IMG/VR virus record: IMGVR_UViG_3300033149_005745
Coordinates: 1-24,242 of that record
Origin: a virus
DNA length: 24,242 nt
Direction: 5' to 3' (one strand)
Shown here: one piece after another, positions 5,462 through 13,671 of the stretch
Position numbering within the stretch: the first letter of the stretch is position 1
How the letters are laid out: the number at the start of each line of letters is the position of its first letter
Notes under the pieces: model-generated
Database searches by the model: none
What the model was told of the DNA's origin: nothing
Seen by the model: only the letters and a program-made list of their open reading frames with translations
Position numbers and translations under genes: made by a program

Positions 5462-7648
5462 GTGCCCTATGAGAGCATATCCCAGCTTCCTGCCAGTTTT
5501 AAGAATTATAGCACCGAGCAGAAGAAGTATGCCCTTCGTGTGCTTAATGCCTTGCTGCGCGATTCCAGTTTGACCGAATCTCAAGCGATAGCCACTACCC
5601 ACGAGATGGTTCAAAGGAAGTTTAAGATTTCTAAACCAGGGGGGAAGGCTGCAATGATTGGTGACTTTTCATTCTTTGTTTCTGTCAACAAAGCGGAGTC
5701 GTCCGCCGATGGCGAGCTTCGTTTTGTTGGTCAGGCCTCGTCTGCTCTTGTTGATAAAGAGGGCCACCGTGTTACTGAAAAGGCAATTCAGGCTATGCGC
5801 AATTCCGGCCCAATTCCCCTTGTTGTAGCCGGAAGTCATGTGGAGGGTGAAGTCAGTGTAGCATCGCGAATTGGGTGGTGTTGGCCGGACGTTTCGGTTG
5901 ATGACCCCTCGGTACTTCGCATAAATGGCCGGCTGAAAAAGAGCCATCCGTTTGTGCCAGCTATTTATGAGGACATGACAGATGAGGCCCTACGGGACAC
6001 GATGAAGTTGTCTATTTCCGGTCGGCTGCCGCCGGGAGCGGTGCGGCACAGTCTTGACTCTAAGACTCATCGTGCCATTATGGAGATTGATGATATTGAG
6101 CTTCAGCACGTTTTGCTCTGTTCGGCAAACTCTGCGATAAATCAGGATACTTGGGTGGCACCGGTTGGTGATGGTAAGGCCCAGTTGGGTTGGACTGATA
6201 TGATTTTTAAGGCGGCGGACACTTTGGGCCGCCAGCCGGGAGGCACAGGCGAGGGTCCTGGCGGGGTTTGTGTCTGTCCTGAGTGTGGTTATGAGACTAA
6301 GCACGATACCGGCGAGCCTTGTTATGAGATGAAATGTCCAAAGTGTGGGTCCAAGCTGACTAGGCCGACTACTGGGAAGGCAAAACGTTCTGAGGCGGAA
6401 GAAGTGTCAAGCGCGACTTATGTTTGTGTTGAGTGTGGCTTTGAGGAGGCTATGGCTGAATATCGGCCTGATGGGTATTTTTGTAAGATTTGTGGAGGGA
6501 AGATGGCACCAAAGGAGGTTGACGCTGTGCCAACGACTAGGAATACAGCAAAGGCCGAGTTTGACGAAATTGCTGCCTATTATGATTTGTTGGGGAAGAC
6601 CATTTCTGAGATCACTCTCGAGGAATTGGAGAAGGCTAAGTGGACTACTGCGTATGTAAATGATCTTCCGGATTCTGCCTTCCTATATGTTGAAAATACG
6701 GGCAAGAAGGATGAAGATGGGAAGACTGTGCCACGAAGCGCAAGGCATTTACCATTTAGAGATAAGCAGGGCAACTATGATTGTCGTCATTTGCATGCAG
6801 CAGCAGCCCGTGCCAACCAGATTAAGGGTGTAACAACGACTATTAGTGCTGAGAAGAAACAGGCTTTGAAAGAGAAAGCACAACGGCTTTATAATAAACA
6901 CTGCAGTACAGCGAAAGCTGCTGATTCTAATACAGAAGGAGGCGAAAGTCTAATGGGTGAGTCCTTAGAAAATGCCAGCAGGCGGACTATTGGAGAGGTC
7001 CTAATGGCGGGGATTACACAGCTCCTCGGCACTGCCTCCCACACCAAGCTTGGGGATGATGCTCAAGCCGAGAAGGCTGGTTCTGATTCCAACGAGGCTG
7101 TTGAGGCAGTCGCCAAGGATGCCGAGACTCATTCAAGTGCTGAAGCTACCGGGGAAAAGACCGACATAGCTAAGCTTTTGGATGACCTTATTAACAAGGT
7201 AAGCGATTTAACCAATAAGGTTGATGCGCTTGAGTCTGCTAGCCAAGTGGACAAGACGAATGAGCCCGCCGATGATGGAGGCGAGGAGGAGACGGTTGAG
7301 AAGACCGAGGCCGATAAAGCCGAGGATACTCAAGTGGAACCGACTGCTCCTGAAGGCGATAATGTAGACAAGGTGGATGACGTCCCTACTGATGCTGTTC
7401 AAACTATCAATGACAACTTTGCTGAACTCTTTAAGCAGCTGTCTGCGATACAGGCGGCCCAAAGCGAGCAGGAAGCTCGGATTGAGGCGTTGTCTGGCAG
7501 TGTCGAGGTTATCGCCAAAGCCGATGGAATGTCGGCACAAGTACCACAGGGCGACGAGCCCGGCAATGGCGGGGGGGCCACTGAAGATGTGGCTCATATA
7601 TTAGCTCGTCAGGCTGAAAGCTGTTTCGGAAGGAGTGTGAGTACCTAA
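5462..7648 (+). CDS. Prohead protease-scaffold polyprotein with ChaB-like N-terminus and zinc ribbons
   Basis: This is a 728-residue multidomain head-maturation protein starting at GTG 5462, with GGGGG at 5448-5452 upstream. Residues 1-55 resemble ChaB (MPYESISQLPASF and a helical AIATTHEMVQRKF end). Residues 65-235 fit an S78-like prohead protease, with likely catalytic His126 (GSH) and Ser184 (KLSISGR) and a family-like end around CSANSAINQDTW. Two zinc ribbons follow: Cys272/275 with Cys292/295, and Cys322/325 with Cys341/344. Residues 394-490 (LPDSAFLYVE, KTVPRSARHLPF) match a module often found in phage protease or structural polyproteins, probably DUF6582. From 498 on the chain is acidic and coiled-coil-forming, like a scaffold. 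In known phages the protease removes the scaffold and the capsid delta domain; zinc ribbons are not a usual part. A nested scaffold start lies at 6953. Confidence 0.85.
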   Translation: MPYESISQLPASFKNYSTEQKKYALRVLNALLRDSSLTESQAIATTHEMVQRKFKISKPGGKAAMIGDFSFFVSVNKAESSADGELRFVGQASSALVDKEGHRVTEKAIQAMRNSGPIPLVVAGSHVEGEVSVASRIGWCWPDVSVDDPSVLRINGRLKKSHPFVPAIYEDMTDEALRDTMKLSISGRLPPGAVRHSLDSKTHRAIMEIDDIELQHVLLCSANSAINQDTWVAPVGDGKAQLGWTDMIFKAADTLGRQPGGTGEGPGGVCVCPECGYETKHDTGEPCYEMKCPKCGSKLTRPTTGKAKRSEAEEVSSATYVCVECGFEEAMAEYRPDGYFCKICGGKMAPKEVDAVPTTRNTAKAEFDEIAAYYDLLGKTISEITLEELEKAKWTTAYVNDLPDSAFLYVENTGKKDEDGKTVPRSARHLPFRDKQGNYDCRHLHAAAARANQIKGVTTTISAEKKQALKEKAQRLYNKHCSTAKAADSNTEGGESLMGESLENASRRTIGEVLMAGITQLLGTASHTKLGDDAQAEKAGSDSNEAVEAVAKDAETHSSAEATGEKTDIAKLLDDLINKVSDLTNKVDALESASQVDKTNEPADDGGEEETVEKTEADKAEDTQVEPTAPEGDNVDKVDDVPTDAVQTINDNFAELFKQLSAIQAAQSEQEARIEALSGSVEVIAKADGMSAQVPQGDEPGNGGGATEDVAHILARQAESCFGRSVST
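6937..6942 (+). promoter_or_regulatory. Strong internal ribosome binding site for a nested scaffold
   Basis: AGGAGG at 6937-6942 (within GAAGGAGGCGA) lies ten bases before an in-frame ATG at 6953 inside the protease-scaffold gene. It is among the best matches to the anti-Shine-Dalgarno sequence in the window, and it falls at the boundary between the conserved module and the acidic scaffold region. This makes a chance match less likely. Confidence 0.65.
6953..7648 (+). CDS. Nested in-frame scaffold protein (internal start)
   Basis: The ATG at 6953 is codon 498 of the protease gene and begins MGESLENASRRTIGEVLMAG, giving a 231-residue product with the same stop. The product has a short helical start, an acidic low-complexity middle (EEETVEKTEADKAEDTQVE) and two stretches suited to coiled coils (DIAKLLDDLINKVSDLTNKV; NDNFAELFKQLSAIQAAQ). 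These are typical of phage scaffolds. Making scaffold from an internal start in the protease gene is known from lambda (C and Nu3) and gives many free scaffold copies for each protease copy. That this happens here is inferred from the ribosome binding site and the domain boundary. Confidence 0.65.
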   Translation: MGESLENASRRTIGEVLMAGITQLLGTASHTKLGDDAQAEKAGSDSNEAVEAVAKDAETHSSAEATGEKTDIAKLLDDLINKVSDLTNKVDALESASQVDKTNEPADDGGEEETVEKTEADKAEDTQVEPTAPEGDNVDKVDDVPTDAVQTINDNFAELFKQLSAIQAAQSEQEARIEALSGSVEVIAKADGMSAQVPQGDEPGNGGGATEDVAHILARQAESCFGRSVST

Positions 7649-7649
7649 C

Positions 7650-8678
7650 ATGTCTGGAGTGATACCGGCGGCACAATATATCCAAAAAGCTGTGACCAGT
7701 GCCACACCAAACACAGCGTTTCTTCAGCTGCGTGGTGAGCAGCTGCGCTCGTTTATCGACCTTACTGTTGATACCTCAGTGATGTTGAAGGATGCTGATC
7801 ATCTGGTGTTGGATGCTCCCAGCCTAGATATTGCTACCCTCGATATCCCGGCTGGCCAGATGGCAATGGGGCTTGGTTATACCCAGCAGGTCCCGGCGGC
7901 TAACGAGCTGGCTCCTGTCTTTGGTGGACGGACCCTTACTCCTCAGCCGGCTGATATTCTCTATACATTTGAGAATACTTTCCTGCCTCGCTATAATATT
8001 GCGCGAGGTCAGTTGGCTGACGACATTGATACCGCCGTGCGCAAGACTATGGCGAATGAGTTCGAGCGCATCGGCATTATGGCCCAGGTTGGTGGGACCA
8101 ACCCGGCCGGTTACGCGCCTGGTAACATGACTACCATTGACGGGTGGCGCGTAAAGGCCAATGCTGGTCATATCTATGACCACGGAGGTGGCTATGTCAA
8201 CCCCGAGCTCTTTAAGGAAATGTGGAAGCTGCTGCCAGCTAAGTGGCGTGAGGATACGGCTCGGAAGAGCGACTGGCGGTTTTACGTTAATGACACCGTG
8301 GTCATCGAATACCGTGACTACTTGTCGCGGCGTACCACTGGGATTGGTGACCTGTCACTAACACAGGAGAACCAGCTGTCCTACGCTGGCATACCCATTG
8401 TGCCTGTTCCAGCGATATCGATTACTGAGGCAGGTGTACTGTCCCAGTCGGCATCTGCTGAGGAATTTACATTTGTTCTGCTCGTTGAGCGGGGCAACAT
8501 GGTCGTGGGTTATGGGCCGGAGATGACATTCCATCTGGGGCTGCGTCAGACCGACGGCAAGGTCCAGTATTATGCTTGGTGGGGCCAGTTCGATGTGCAA
8601 TATCGGCGCATCGACGCGGTGGTTTGCGCAGTGAACGTGAATCCCGTGGTTAATCCGGCATTGCTGGCTGCGTACTAA
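7650..8678 (+). CDS. Major capsid protein (HK97 fold likely)
   Basis: This is the shell-forming protein, 342 residues, directly after the protease/scaffold gene as is usual. Features consistent with an HK97-fold capsid are the NTAFLQLRGEQLRSFIDLT start, the LPRYNIARGQLADDID segment, a long mid-protein helix region (MANEFERIGIMAQV, NPELFKEMWKLLPAKW), a GIPIVPVPAI strand near 248-257 and a hydrophobic C-terminal end. There is no long N-terminal delta domain, which fits a separate scaffold. The ATG follows the upstream stop after one base. GGAAGGAG at 7628-7635 is the ribosome binding site, with a rather long 14-base gap. The call rests on position, length and general pattern more than on one diagnostic motif. 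Confidence 0.88.
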   Translation: MSGVIPAAQYIQKAVTSATPNTAFLQLRGEQLRSFIDLTVDTSVMLKDADHLVLDAPSLDIATLDIPAGQMAMGLGYTQQVPAANELAPVFGGRTLTPQPADILYTFENTFLPRYNIARGQLADDIDTAVRKTMANEFERIGIMAQVGGTNPAGYAPGNMTTIDGWRVKANAGHIYDHGGGYVNPELFKEMWKLLPAKWREDTARKSDWRFYVNDTVVIEYRDYLSRRTTGIGDLSLTQENQLSYAGIPIVPVPAISITEAGVLSQSASAEEFTFVLLVERGNMVVGYGPEMTFHLGLRQTDGKVQYYAWWGQFDVQYRRIDAVVCAVNVNPVVNPALLAAY

Positions 8679-8691
8679 TACACCTGCGGAG

Positions 8692-8706
8692 TGGGCTATT
8701 TGCCCA
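8692..8706 (+). other. Small hairpin between capsid gene and next gene
   Basis: TGGGC (8692-8696) and GCCCA (8702-8706) can form a five-base-pair stem with a TATTT loop, 14 bases after the capsid stop. There is no T-run after it, so it is a poor terminator. It could slow polymerase or protect the capsid message. It may also be chance. Confidence 0.3.
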
Positions 8707-8745
8707 TTGAGAAGCAGGGAATGAACAACAATGAGGTGAACAATG

Positions 8746-9225
8746 ATGGCTGATGAGCAAAAGCGGGCTGGTGGCTGGCTGTACATTCCGGACACGGCCT
8801 ATCACCCTGAGTCGTTTGTGGTGAAGTCTGTGGTTGAGACTGTTGAGGACCCGATTACCAAGCAGAACGTACCAATTTCTTATGTATTTAAGAAAATGGT
8901 AGCTCAGTTTGTCCGTACTGATGAGGACTATGAAGCGTTCCTTGCTATTATGGTTACTCGTCCGGGCCAGCGGGGTGTTGAGGGGTTGACGACGGAGCCA
9001 ATGTTTAAGACCGGCCGTCCTGAGGAGGATGGTCGACCTTTGGACCTAACCGATCCAGCAGTGTTGGCTCAGTTGAAGGAATTGATAGATACTCACCAAG
9101 CGAAGCAGTCCGATGAACTGGAGCCTGATATTGGAGTGGCTCACTCACTTTCAGCTGAAACTGCGTCTTCTCGTGGGGTGACTACGAAGGTTGTTGGGGC
9201 CCACGGCGTAGTTGATGGCGCTTGA
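8746..9225 (+). CDS. Unknown small head protein
   Basis: I do not recognise this 159-residue protein. It begins MADEQKRAGGWLYIPDTAYHPESF, has a compact mixed central part (VPISYVFKKMVAQFVRTDED YEAF) and ends in a hydrophilic, Ser/Thr-rich, probably flexible tail. GAGGTG at 8733-8738 is the ribosome binding site. The second ATG (8746) gives better spacing than the first (8743). A gene in this place, right after the capsid, is often a decoration, minor head or head-fibre protein, but nothing in the sequence proves that. A ten-codon frame (ATG 8721) overlaps the start and is probably meaningless. Confidence 0.75.
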   Translation: MADEQKRAGGWLYIPDTAYHPESFVVKSVVETVEDPITKQNVPISYVFKKMVAQFVRTDEDYEAFLAIMVTRPGQRGVEGLTTEPMFKTGRPEEDGRPLDLTDPAVLAQLKELIDTHQAKQSDELEPDIGVAHSLSAETASSRGVTTKVVGAHGVVDGA

Positions 9226-9241
9226 TATAGGGGGTGGGTCC

Positions 9242-10465
9242 ATGGGTATTCGGCTCACCCCATTCGGTTCTCGTTCGTATCATGTGGCGGGCGGGCCTGT
9301 ATCCCGTACTTACCACTTTGTGGCGGGCGAGTGGACTGAGGTAACCAATCCCAGCGACTTAGCCTATTTGCTGTCCAACGAAAATTGTATATTGCAAGAG
9401 GAGAAGCCGCTCGGCAACAAGGCCATAATTTGCCGCTGCGACGGGGATAAGACCAGGGCCCGCTTCGATGACGCTGCTGCAGGTGTTGAGTATTACAGGG
9501 AGTACGAAGCGGGCCGTATTTATAGTGTACCTTTACATGAGTACAAGGTGCTTAATAAGCGCCAAGATTTTCAAGAGGTTGATTTGGTAACGGCTTTATC
9601 GGATCGTCCTAGGATGCGGGTGTTGATAGTTCGGCCTAGGGGTTTGGGCGACTTGTTGCTTTCGCTGCCTGCAGTTGCAGCTATTCATAAGCGCTTTCCA
9701 AATGCCTCAATAGTATATTCGTGTGATGCTCATTATCGCGTATTGTTCTTTGATAACCCAGCAGTGACCAGGGCGGTAGAGCATTTCGAGGCATACGATT
9801 ATGCCCCTTATGACTACATCGCTGATTGGACTTATGGGGTTGAGAATCATCCTAGGCAGGCATCTGAGGCCCGCCCAGATTTGTTTGCTGAGATGGCGGG
9901 AATTACTAACCTTACTGACTACAGTATGTTGTTAAAGCCTATGCCTTCTCATGTTGAAAGGGTGGCAGGTTTGCTTCCAGACTCCCATCCTTTGGTGGCA
10001 GTGCATGTACGTGGTGCTAACTTTAGGCGGGTGCCTTCGCAGGAAAAGCTGGTTGGGATAGTGAGGAAAATGGTGTTGGCTGGAATGACACCAGTGTGTC
10101 TACATCACGTCCGTGAGACCATTTGGGACATTGATGGGGTAGTGAATTTGACCGGTCGAACAGACGTAGGTGACCTTGTTGCCGTAGTTGATGCGTGTGA
10201 TGCCGCGTTGGTTGGTGATTCTGGTGTGACGCACGTGGCAAACGCACTGAGCAAGCCGACATTGGCTCTTTATGGCCACGTTGATTACAAGCTGCGTATA
10301 AAGGGACAGCCTAATTGTACGGTCATCCAAGGCAACTCCTATGTTGGGTGTCCACCCTGTAATGACCATCAGACCCACCGGTGTGACCCTCCTCCTCGCT
10401 GTTTGGATATGATACCTGATGAGGTTATTATAGAGAGGCTAAAGGAAGTAGTAAAATGCCGATAA
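9242..10465 (+). CDS. Structural-like N-terminal domain fused to family 9 glycosyltransferase
   Basis: Residues 125-407 form a glycosyltransferase of the GT9 (heptosyltransferase-like, GT-B) type. The signs are MRVLIVRPRGLGDLLLSLPA at the start, an HVRGANFRR segment in the second half, GDSGVTHVANALSKPTLALY from residue 325 with Asp326/His331, and the C-x2-C...C...C cluster (CPPC, HRC, RCL) near the end that many GT9 proteins have. Such enzymes move a sugar from a nucleotide carrier to an acceptor. Residues 1-124 are not part of that fold; RTYHFVAGEWTEVTNPSDLA YLL looks like a short phage head or fibre domain. ATG 9242 is preferred because GGGGG at 9230-9234 sits seven bases before it; starts at 9215 or 9212 (TTG) would add 9 or 10 residues. 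The gene lies between capsid and connector genes and overlaps the next gene by ten bases. The acceptor is unknown: a capsid protein or host glycan is possible. Confidence 0.85.
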   Translation: MGIRLTPFGSRSYHVAGGPVSRTYHFVAGEWTEVTNPSDLAYLLSNENCILQEEKPLGNKAIICRCDGDKTRARFDDAAAGVEYYREYEAGRIYSVPLHEYKVLNKRQDFQEVDLVTALSDRPRMRVLIVRPRGLGDLLLSLPAVAAIHKRFPNASIVYSCDAHYRVLFFDNPAVTRAVEHFEAYDYAPYDYIADWTYGVENHPRQASEARPDLFAEMAGITNLTDYSMLLKPMPSHVERVAGLLPDSHPLVAVHVRGANFRRVPSQEKLVGIVRKMVLAGMTPVCLHHVRETIWDIDGVVNLTGRTDVGDLVAVVDACDAALVGDSGVTHVANALSKPTLALYGHVDYKLRIKGQPNCTVIQGNSYVGCPPCNDHQTHRCDPPPRCLDMIPDEVIIERLKEVVKCR

Positions 10466-11238
10466 CTCAAGCAGCCGACCATGAGGTTTCTGGACTTTCC
10501 GACGAGCGCTACTGTAATGTAGAGGACGTAATTACAGTGCTCAAACGGGTTTCTGTGGACAGTGAACAGGAGACCTTGGGTGCGTGGCTTGATCATGAGA
10601 CTCGTGACGAGGTTATTAGGTTTTACATACCGGATGCTCGACTATGGGTTAATGGTAAGGCGGGTCATGATTTTGATTACCACCAGAACGTTGCCATTGA
10701 AGTAGATGGTAATGGATTGGACTGTTTGGATTTGTCTAAGTATGGCTTTGTGCCACTGCTTGCTGTAGCGGACCTTGTTATTTCGAATAGTGCCCAAGAT
10801 TCCGACGATTATGTGTATTACTCTGATGGACGTATAAGACCTGTTGAGCAGGTTACTAGCATTAAGTATACGACTGGCCGGCCCTACCCATTCTTTTTGT
10901 CGGGGGCGCAGAATGTTGAAATGACAATAACTTGGGGGTATGTGACTCCTCCTTACGACATTCGGATGGCCCAGGCGCGGAAGGTGGCTGCCGATATTTT
11001 AGTGGAATTGGATACGGCTGATGCTGAGGACGGGGTGGTGCCGGGTGGAGCGTCGCGATTGACTTATGGTGACCTAAACATTCAGGTGGGTACGGCAGGG
11101 CGCTTTGCTGCTGCCGTAAAGGCATTGGAATTGCGGGCGCTAGATGCTTGTCGCCGACACCGCTTCCCGAAGGTATACACGGCAGAGTCTCGTATCGTTG
11201 GTTCCTACGCCAGAAGTTCTGGTGTAATGTGGGACTGA
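10456..11238 (+). CDS. Head-tail connector (gp6-like)
   Basis: This 260-residue protein probably docks below the portal to extend the DNA channel. The first 50 residues are polar and helical (DERYCNVEDVITVLKRVSVD). The middle is beta-rich with tyrosines, and residues 155-185 (TWGYVTPPYDIRMAQARKVA ADILVEL) match the helix block common in gp6-like connectors, where a G-x-VP-x-(D/E)-I segment is followed by an alanine-rich helix. AGGAAG about eight bases upstream is a good ribosome binding site. The start overlaps the glycosyltransferase stop. Its place after the head genes and before tail completion genes fits. It is longer than the usual 100-200 residues because of the central beta region. Confidence 0.65.
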   Translation: MPITQAADHEVSGLSDERYCNVEDVITVLKRVSVDSEQETLGAWLDHETRDEVIRFYIPDARLWVNGKAGHDFDYHQNVAIEVDGNGLDCLDLSKYGFVPLLAVADLVISNSAQDSDDYVYYSDGRIRPVEQVTSIKYTTGRPYPFFLSGAQNVEMTITWGYVTPPYDIRMAQARKVAADILVELDTADAEDGVVPGGASRLTYGDLNIQVGTAGRFAAAVKALELRALDACRRHRFPKVYTAESRIVGSYARSSGVMWD

Positions 11239-11242
11239 TACT

Positions 11243-11836
11243 ATGTCTAGGATATGGATGAGAGTAGTTCCATACAGGGTGTATAGAAATTCACCCACAC
11301 AGCGCCACGATTTGTCTATGGTGCTTAACACCTCGGATATCTATGGGGAAGATATGATGGGGCGAATCTTTCCCGATGATGAGGCCATAATCATGCCGGC
11401 GGAGGGCATTTTAGGGGCCACCGCCCAGTTGTGGGCGGAGCGCGGCGTAGACCTAAGTGTTGGCTATCTGGTTGCGGTGAAGAAGCCTCGGGTGGTTGGA
11501 GGTGTGCGTGAGGCAACAAGCACTACGTTGCTTTCCACTGCTGAGGTTGGCGCCACTACGCTTTCGGTAGTGGGGACAACCGGCTTTGAGGTAGCTGACC
11601 AGATTTCGATAAAATCTGGTTCAACCATTGAACTCTGTACGATTAAGGCAATTTCGGTGGGGCAGCTAACTATTTATGATAGTCATGCGTTGGAAAATGA
11701 GTTTGCGGCAGGTTCGACTGTGCTTGCCTGTCGATTCTACCGCGTGATTGCTCGGCGCACACCACATGATACTTTAGGGCCATACCAGGTTGTTACTTTG
11801 AAGGAGATTATAGGCAGAGCGGGGATGCTGGAGTGA
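11243..11836 (+). CDS. Probable head-tail joining protein with a beta-rich insert
   Basis: This 197-residue protein starts four bases after the connector stop. Residues 93-163 form a recurring phage beta module: TTLSVVGTTGFEVADQISI, then IELCTIKAI, LTIYDSHAL and AAGSTV, as found inserted in many virion proteins. The flanks (MRVVPYRVYRNS and RFYRVIARRTPHDTLGPYQV) read as one small barrel split by this insert, which suits a head-closure or adaptor protein, though I cannot assign the family. ATG 11258 with AGGA at 11249-11252 is an alternative start that would drop five residues. Confidence 0.6.
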   Translation: MSRIWMRVVPYRVYRNSPTQRHDLSMVLNTSDIYGEDMMGRIFPDDEAIIMPAEGILGATAQLWAERGVDLSVGYLVAVKKPRVVGGVREATSTTLLSTAEVGATTLSVVGTTGFEVADQISIKSGSTIELCTIKAISVGQLTIYDSHALENEFAAGSTVLACRFYRVIARRTPHDTLGPYQVVTLKEIIGRAGMLE

Positions 11837-11837
11837 C

Positions 11838-12656
11838 ATGCGTCCAGATTATACTATAAATCCATTTGAGGGTGCCCGGAATCTCTGTTTAGGTCGGGTA
11901 TTACTAAAGCAAGATGCGTCTCCTACTGATACTGAGATAAAGATTGGTGAGGAATTTATCGGAGATGACGCAGGCGCGGGGATTGTTGGCACTCATCTTT
12001 TCTACAATAATCCTCTTGATGATTCAGGCAAGGCTGTGTTGGTACAACCGACGGCGGCTGACACGCCTGGTGGTATTGAGCACCAGGAGACTATTACGAT
12101 TGACACAACCAAATTGGGCACGGCTGAATGGCATTTGTGGTCCACTTCCGGTATCACTAATGCCTATACAGTAGAACGGGGGGCGTATGTAAGGCTGTAT
12201 AATTTGCCAAATTTGTGTAGTTCACTCAAACTTGTCCAACAGGATTTTTTGGCTATGGAGCCCGCTCCCCGCCCCCAAGACCGGTGGTTTCCGGCAATTT
12301 GGGTCTTTGGTGCTAGGGTTAGTCGTGAGTGCCTAACAACTGCGCAGTGGATAGATACGTATAGGTTAATAGTTCGGTATGCCCGCCTTGTGTATGATGG
12401 GTACGACCGTCAAACTATTGTGGAGGAGATGGAGACGCTTATGACGCTTTTGGGGGAAGACTTTACTCTGGGTGGCACATGTTATGATTCTTATCTAACC
12501 CAGCCAATGCAGCTCGTGCCAACTCCCGGACAGGTGGTAGGCCCAAGCGGGGAACGGACTGTTGAGACCGCCCAAGGGAGTCAAATAGACTGGGGCGACA
12601 TTTACATAGAAGCGAAGCGTATTGTAATCATAGACAAGGCTGCTACGCCTGTCTAG
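11838..12656 (+). CDS. Probable tail terminator or tail completion protein
   Basis: This 272-residue protein starts one base after the previous stop, with GGAG at 11830-11833. Its second half (YRLIVRYARLVYDGYDRQTI, then METLMTLLGEDFTLGGTCYD and a closing DIYIEAKRIVIIDKA strand) follows the layout of tail terminators: helix, 'tLgG' turn, then a final beta strand. The first half (IKIGEEF...GTHLFYNN...GAYVRLYNLP) is beta-rich and may be an added domain. Position directly before the tail tube gene supports a role in closing the tail or joining it to the head. The family match is by general pattern only. Confidence 0.5.
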   Translation: MRPDYTINPFEGARNLCLGRVLLKQDASPTDTEIKIGEEFIGDDAGAGIVGTHLFYNNPLDDSGKAVLVQPTAADTPGGIEHQETITIDTTKLGTAEWHLWSTSGITNAYTVERGAYVRLYNLPNLCSSLKLVQQDFLAMEPAPRPQDRWFPAIWVFGARVSRECLTTAQWIDTYRLIVRYARLVYDGYDRQTIVEEMETLMTLLGEDFTLGGTCYDSYLTQPMQLVPTPGQVVGPSGERTVETAQGSQIDWGDIYIEAKRIVIIDKAATPV

Positions 12657-12660
12657 AAGG

Positions 12661-12668
12661 AAGGAGGT
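12661..12668 (+). promoter_or_regulatory. Very strong ribosome binding site for the tail tube gene
   Basis: AAGGAGGT at 12661-12668 sits nine bases before ATG 12678 and is one of the fullest Shine-Dalgarno matches in the window. It fits the need for many tail tube copies from a shared message. Confidence 0.75.
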
Positions 12669-12677
12669 TAGTTAGAT

Positions 12678-13646
12678 ATGCTATTGACCACAGGACCGAG
12701 CCTAAGCAAGCACGCTCGATTCGGCTTCGCTCTGCAAAGTGAAGAGGGTGTTGCGGAAGAGTCCGCAGAGAATGTCAACTGGGTGCCTTGGAACGATACA
12801 TTGGATTTCGCTCGCGTTGGCAATGTTGAAACCTATCGACAGGCGGACTATACCGACTATGATCATCTGGTATTTTCCAGCGGTCAGTGGTTCGAGGGGG
12901 GCGTCCCGGTGGCGTTACAGGCGGTAGAAGCGAGCCTCGACGACCTCATTACTTGGATTACCGACCGTAGTACAATGGGGTACAACCAAGGCCGTTTTGC
13001 TACGGTGTTTATCCTCGATCAGTACCAGAGTCGGGAAATACTGGATGTGAAGGTCCGCGAGGCTGTGATAACCCTAGTGAAGCGTCAGGTAGTTTCCCTC
13101 ACTTTGGACTTGGTTGGCAAGGAGCCAGTCACGCCATATAATGGTCCTGAGCCCGATGTCGTAACTGGTGGCCCCTATATCTACCAGGAGGCTACGCTGA
13201 GTGCTGACGTTGGTGGCATTGGATCGTTATCGGTGGACTACGACTTTGAGGAGATAGAAGTCAGGATTAACAATGTGTTGGAGGACCCCGGCGAGGGGAT
13301 GCGTCTCGACGGCAGCTTTTACCCTCGCACGCTTTATAACCTTGGCGGACCTGATGTGTCAGGCCGATTCGTTCGCGACATTCCAGAGAAGCAGGGTAGT
13401 GACTTCTTTACTAAGTGGATAGCGTCGCTTGCTGATACGTTTGGGACGACTTATGATGGTGCGCTGCGCATTTCTTTGGCTCGTGGTGGGGTTACTCTTC
13501 AGCTGGATATGCCTCGGGTTCGTTGGATGGACCCGCGCAGTGACTTGCCGGGCGATAATCGAAGCCGCATTCAAGTCACTTCGGACTGGCTTGCGCTGGG
13601 CAGTGATGATGGCGCAACTCCACCGATTACCTTGACAATTCCATAA
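12678..13646 (+). CDS. Major tail tube protein
   Basis: At 322 residues this is the best candidate for the hexameric tube subunit. It begins MLLTTGPSLSKHARFGFALQ, followed by alternating beta strands (TLDFARVGNV, VPVALQAVEASLDDLITWIT, RSREILDVKV-like strands) and a C-terminal beta-rich domain (VTLQLDMPRVRWMDP) with a final LTIP. The strong ribosome binding site, the position after tail completion genes and before the frameshifted chaperones, and the absence of any sheath gene all support a siphovirus tube. The protein is longer than the roughly 150-250 residues of simple tubes, so the C-terminal half may be an extra surface domain. Confidence 0.75.
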   Translation: MLLTTGPSLSKHARFGFALQSEEGVAEESAENVNWVPWNDTLDFARVGNVETYRQADYTDYDHLVFSSGQWFEGGVPVALQAVEASLDDLITWITDRSTMGYNQGRFATVFILDQYQSREILDVKVREAVITLVKRQVVSLTLDLVGKEPVTPYNGPEPDVVTGGPYIYQEATLSADVGGIGSLSVDYDFEEIEVRINNVLEDPGEGMRLDGSFYPRTLYNLGGPDVSGRFVRDIPEKQGSDFFTKWIASLADTFGTTYDGALRISLARGGVTLQLDMPRVRWMDPRSDLPGDNRSRIQVTSDWLALGSDDGATPPITLTIP

Positions 13647-13671
13647 TTGATAATCGGGAACTGATGTGATT

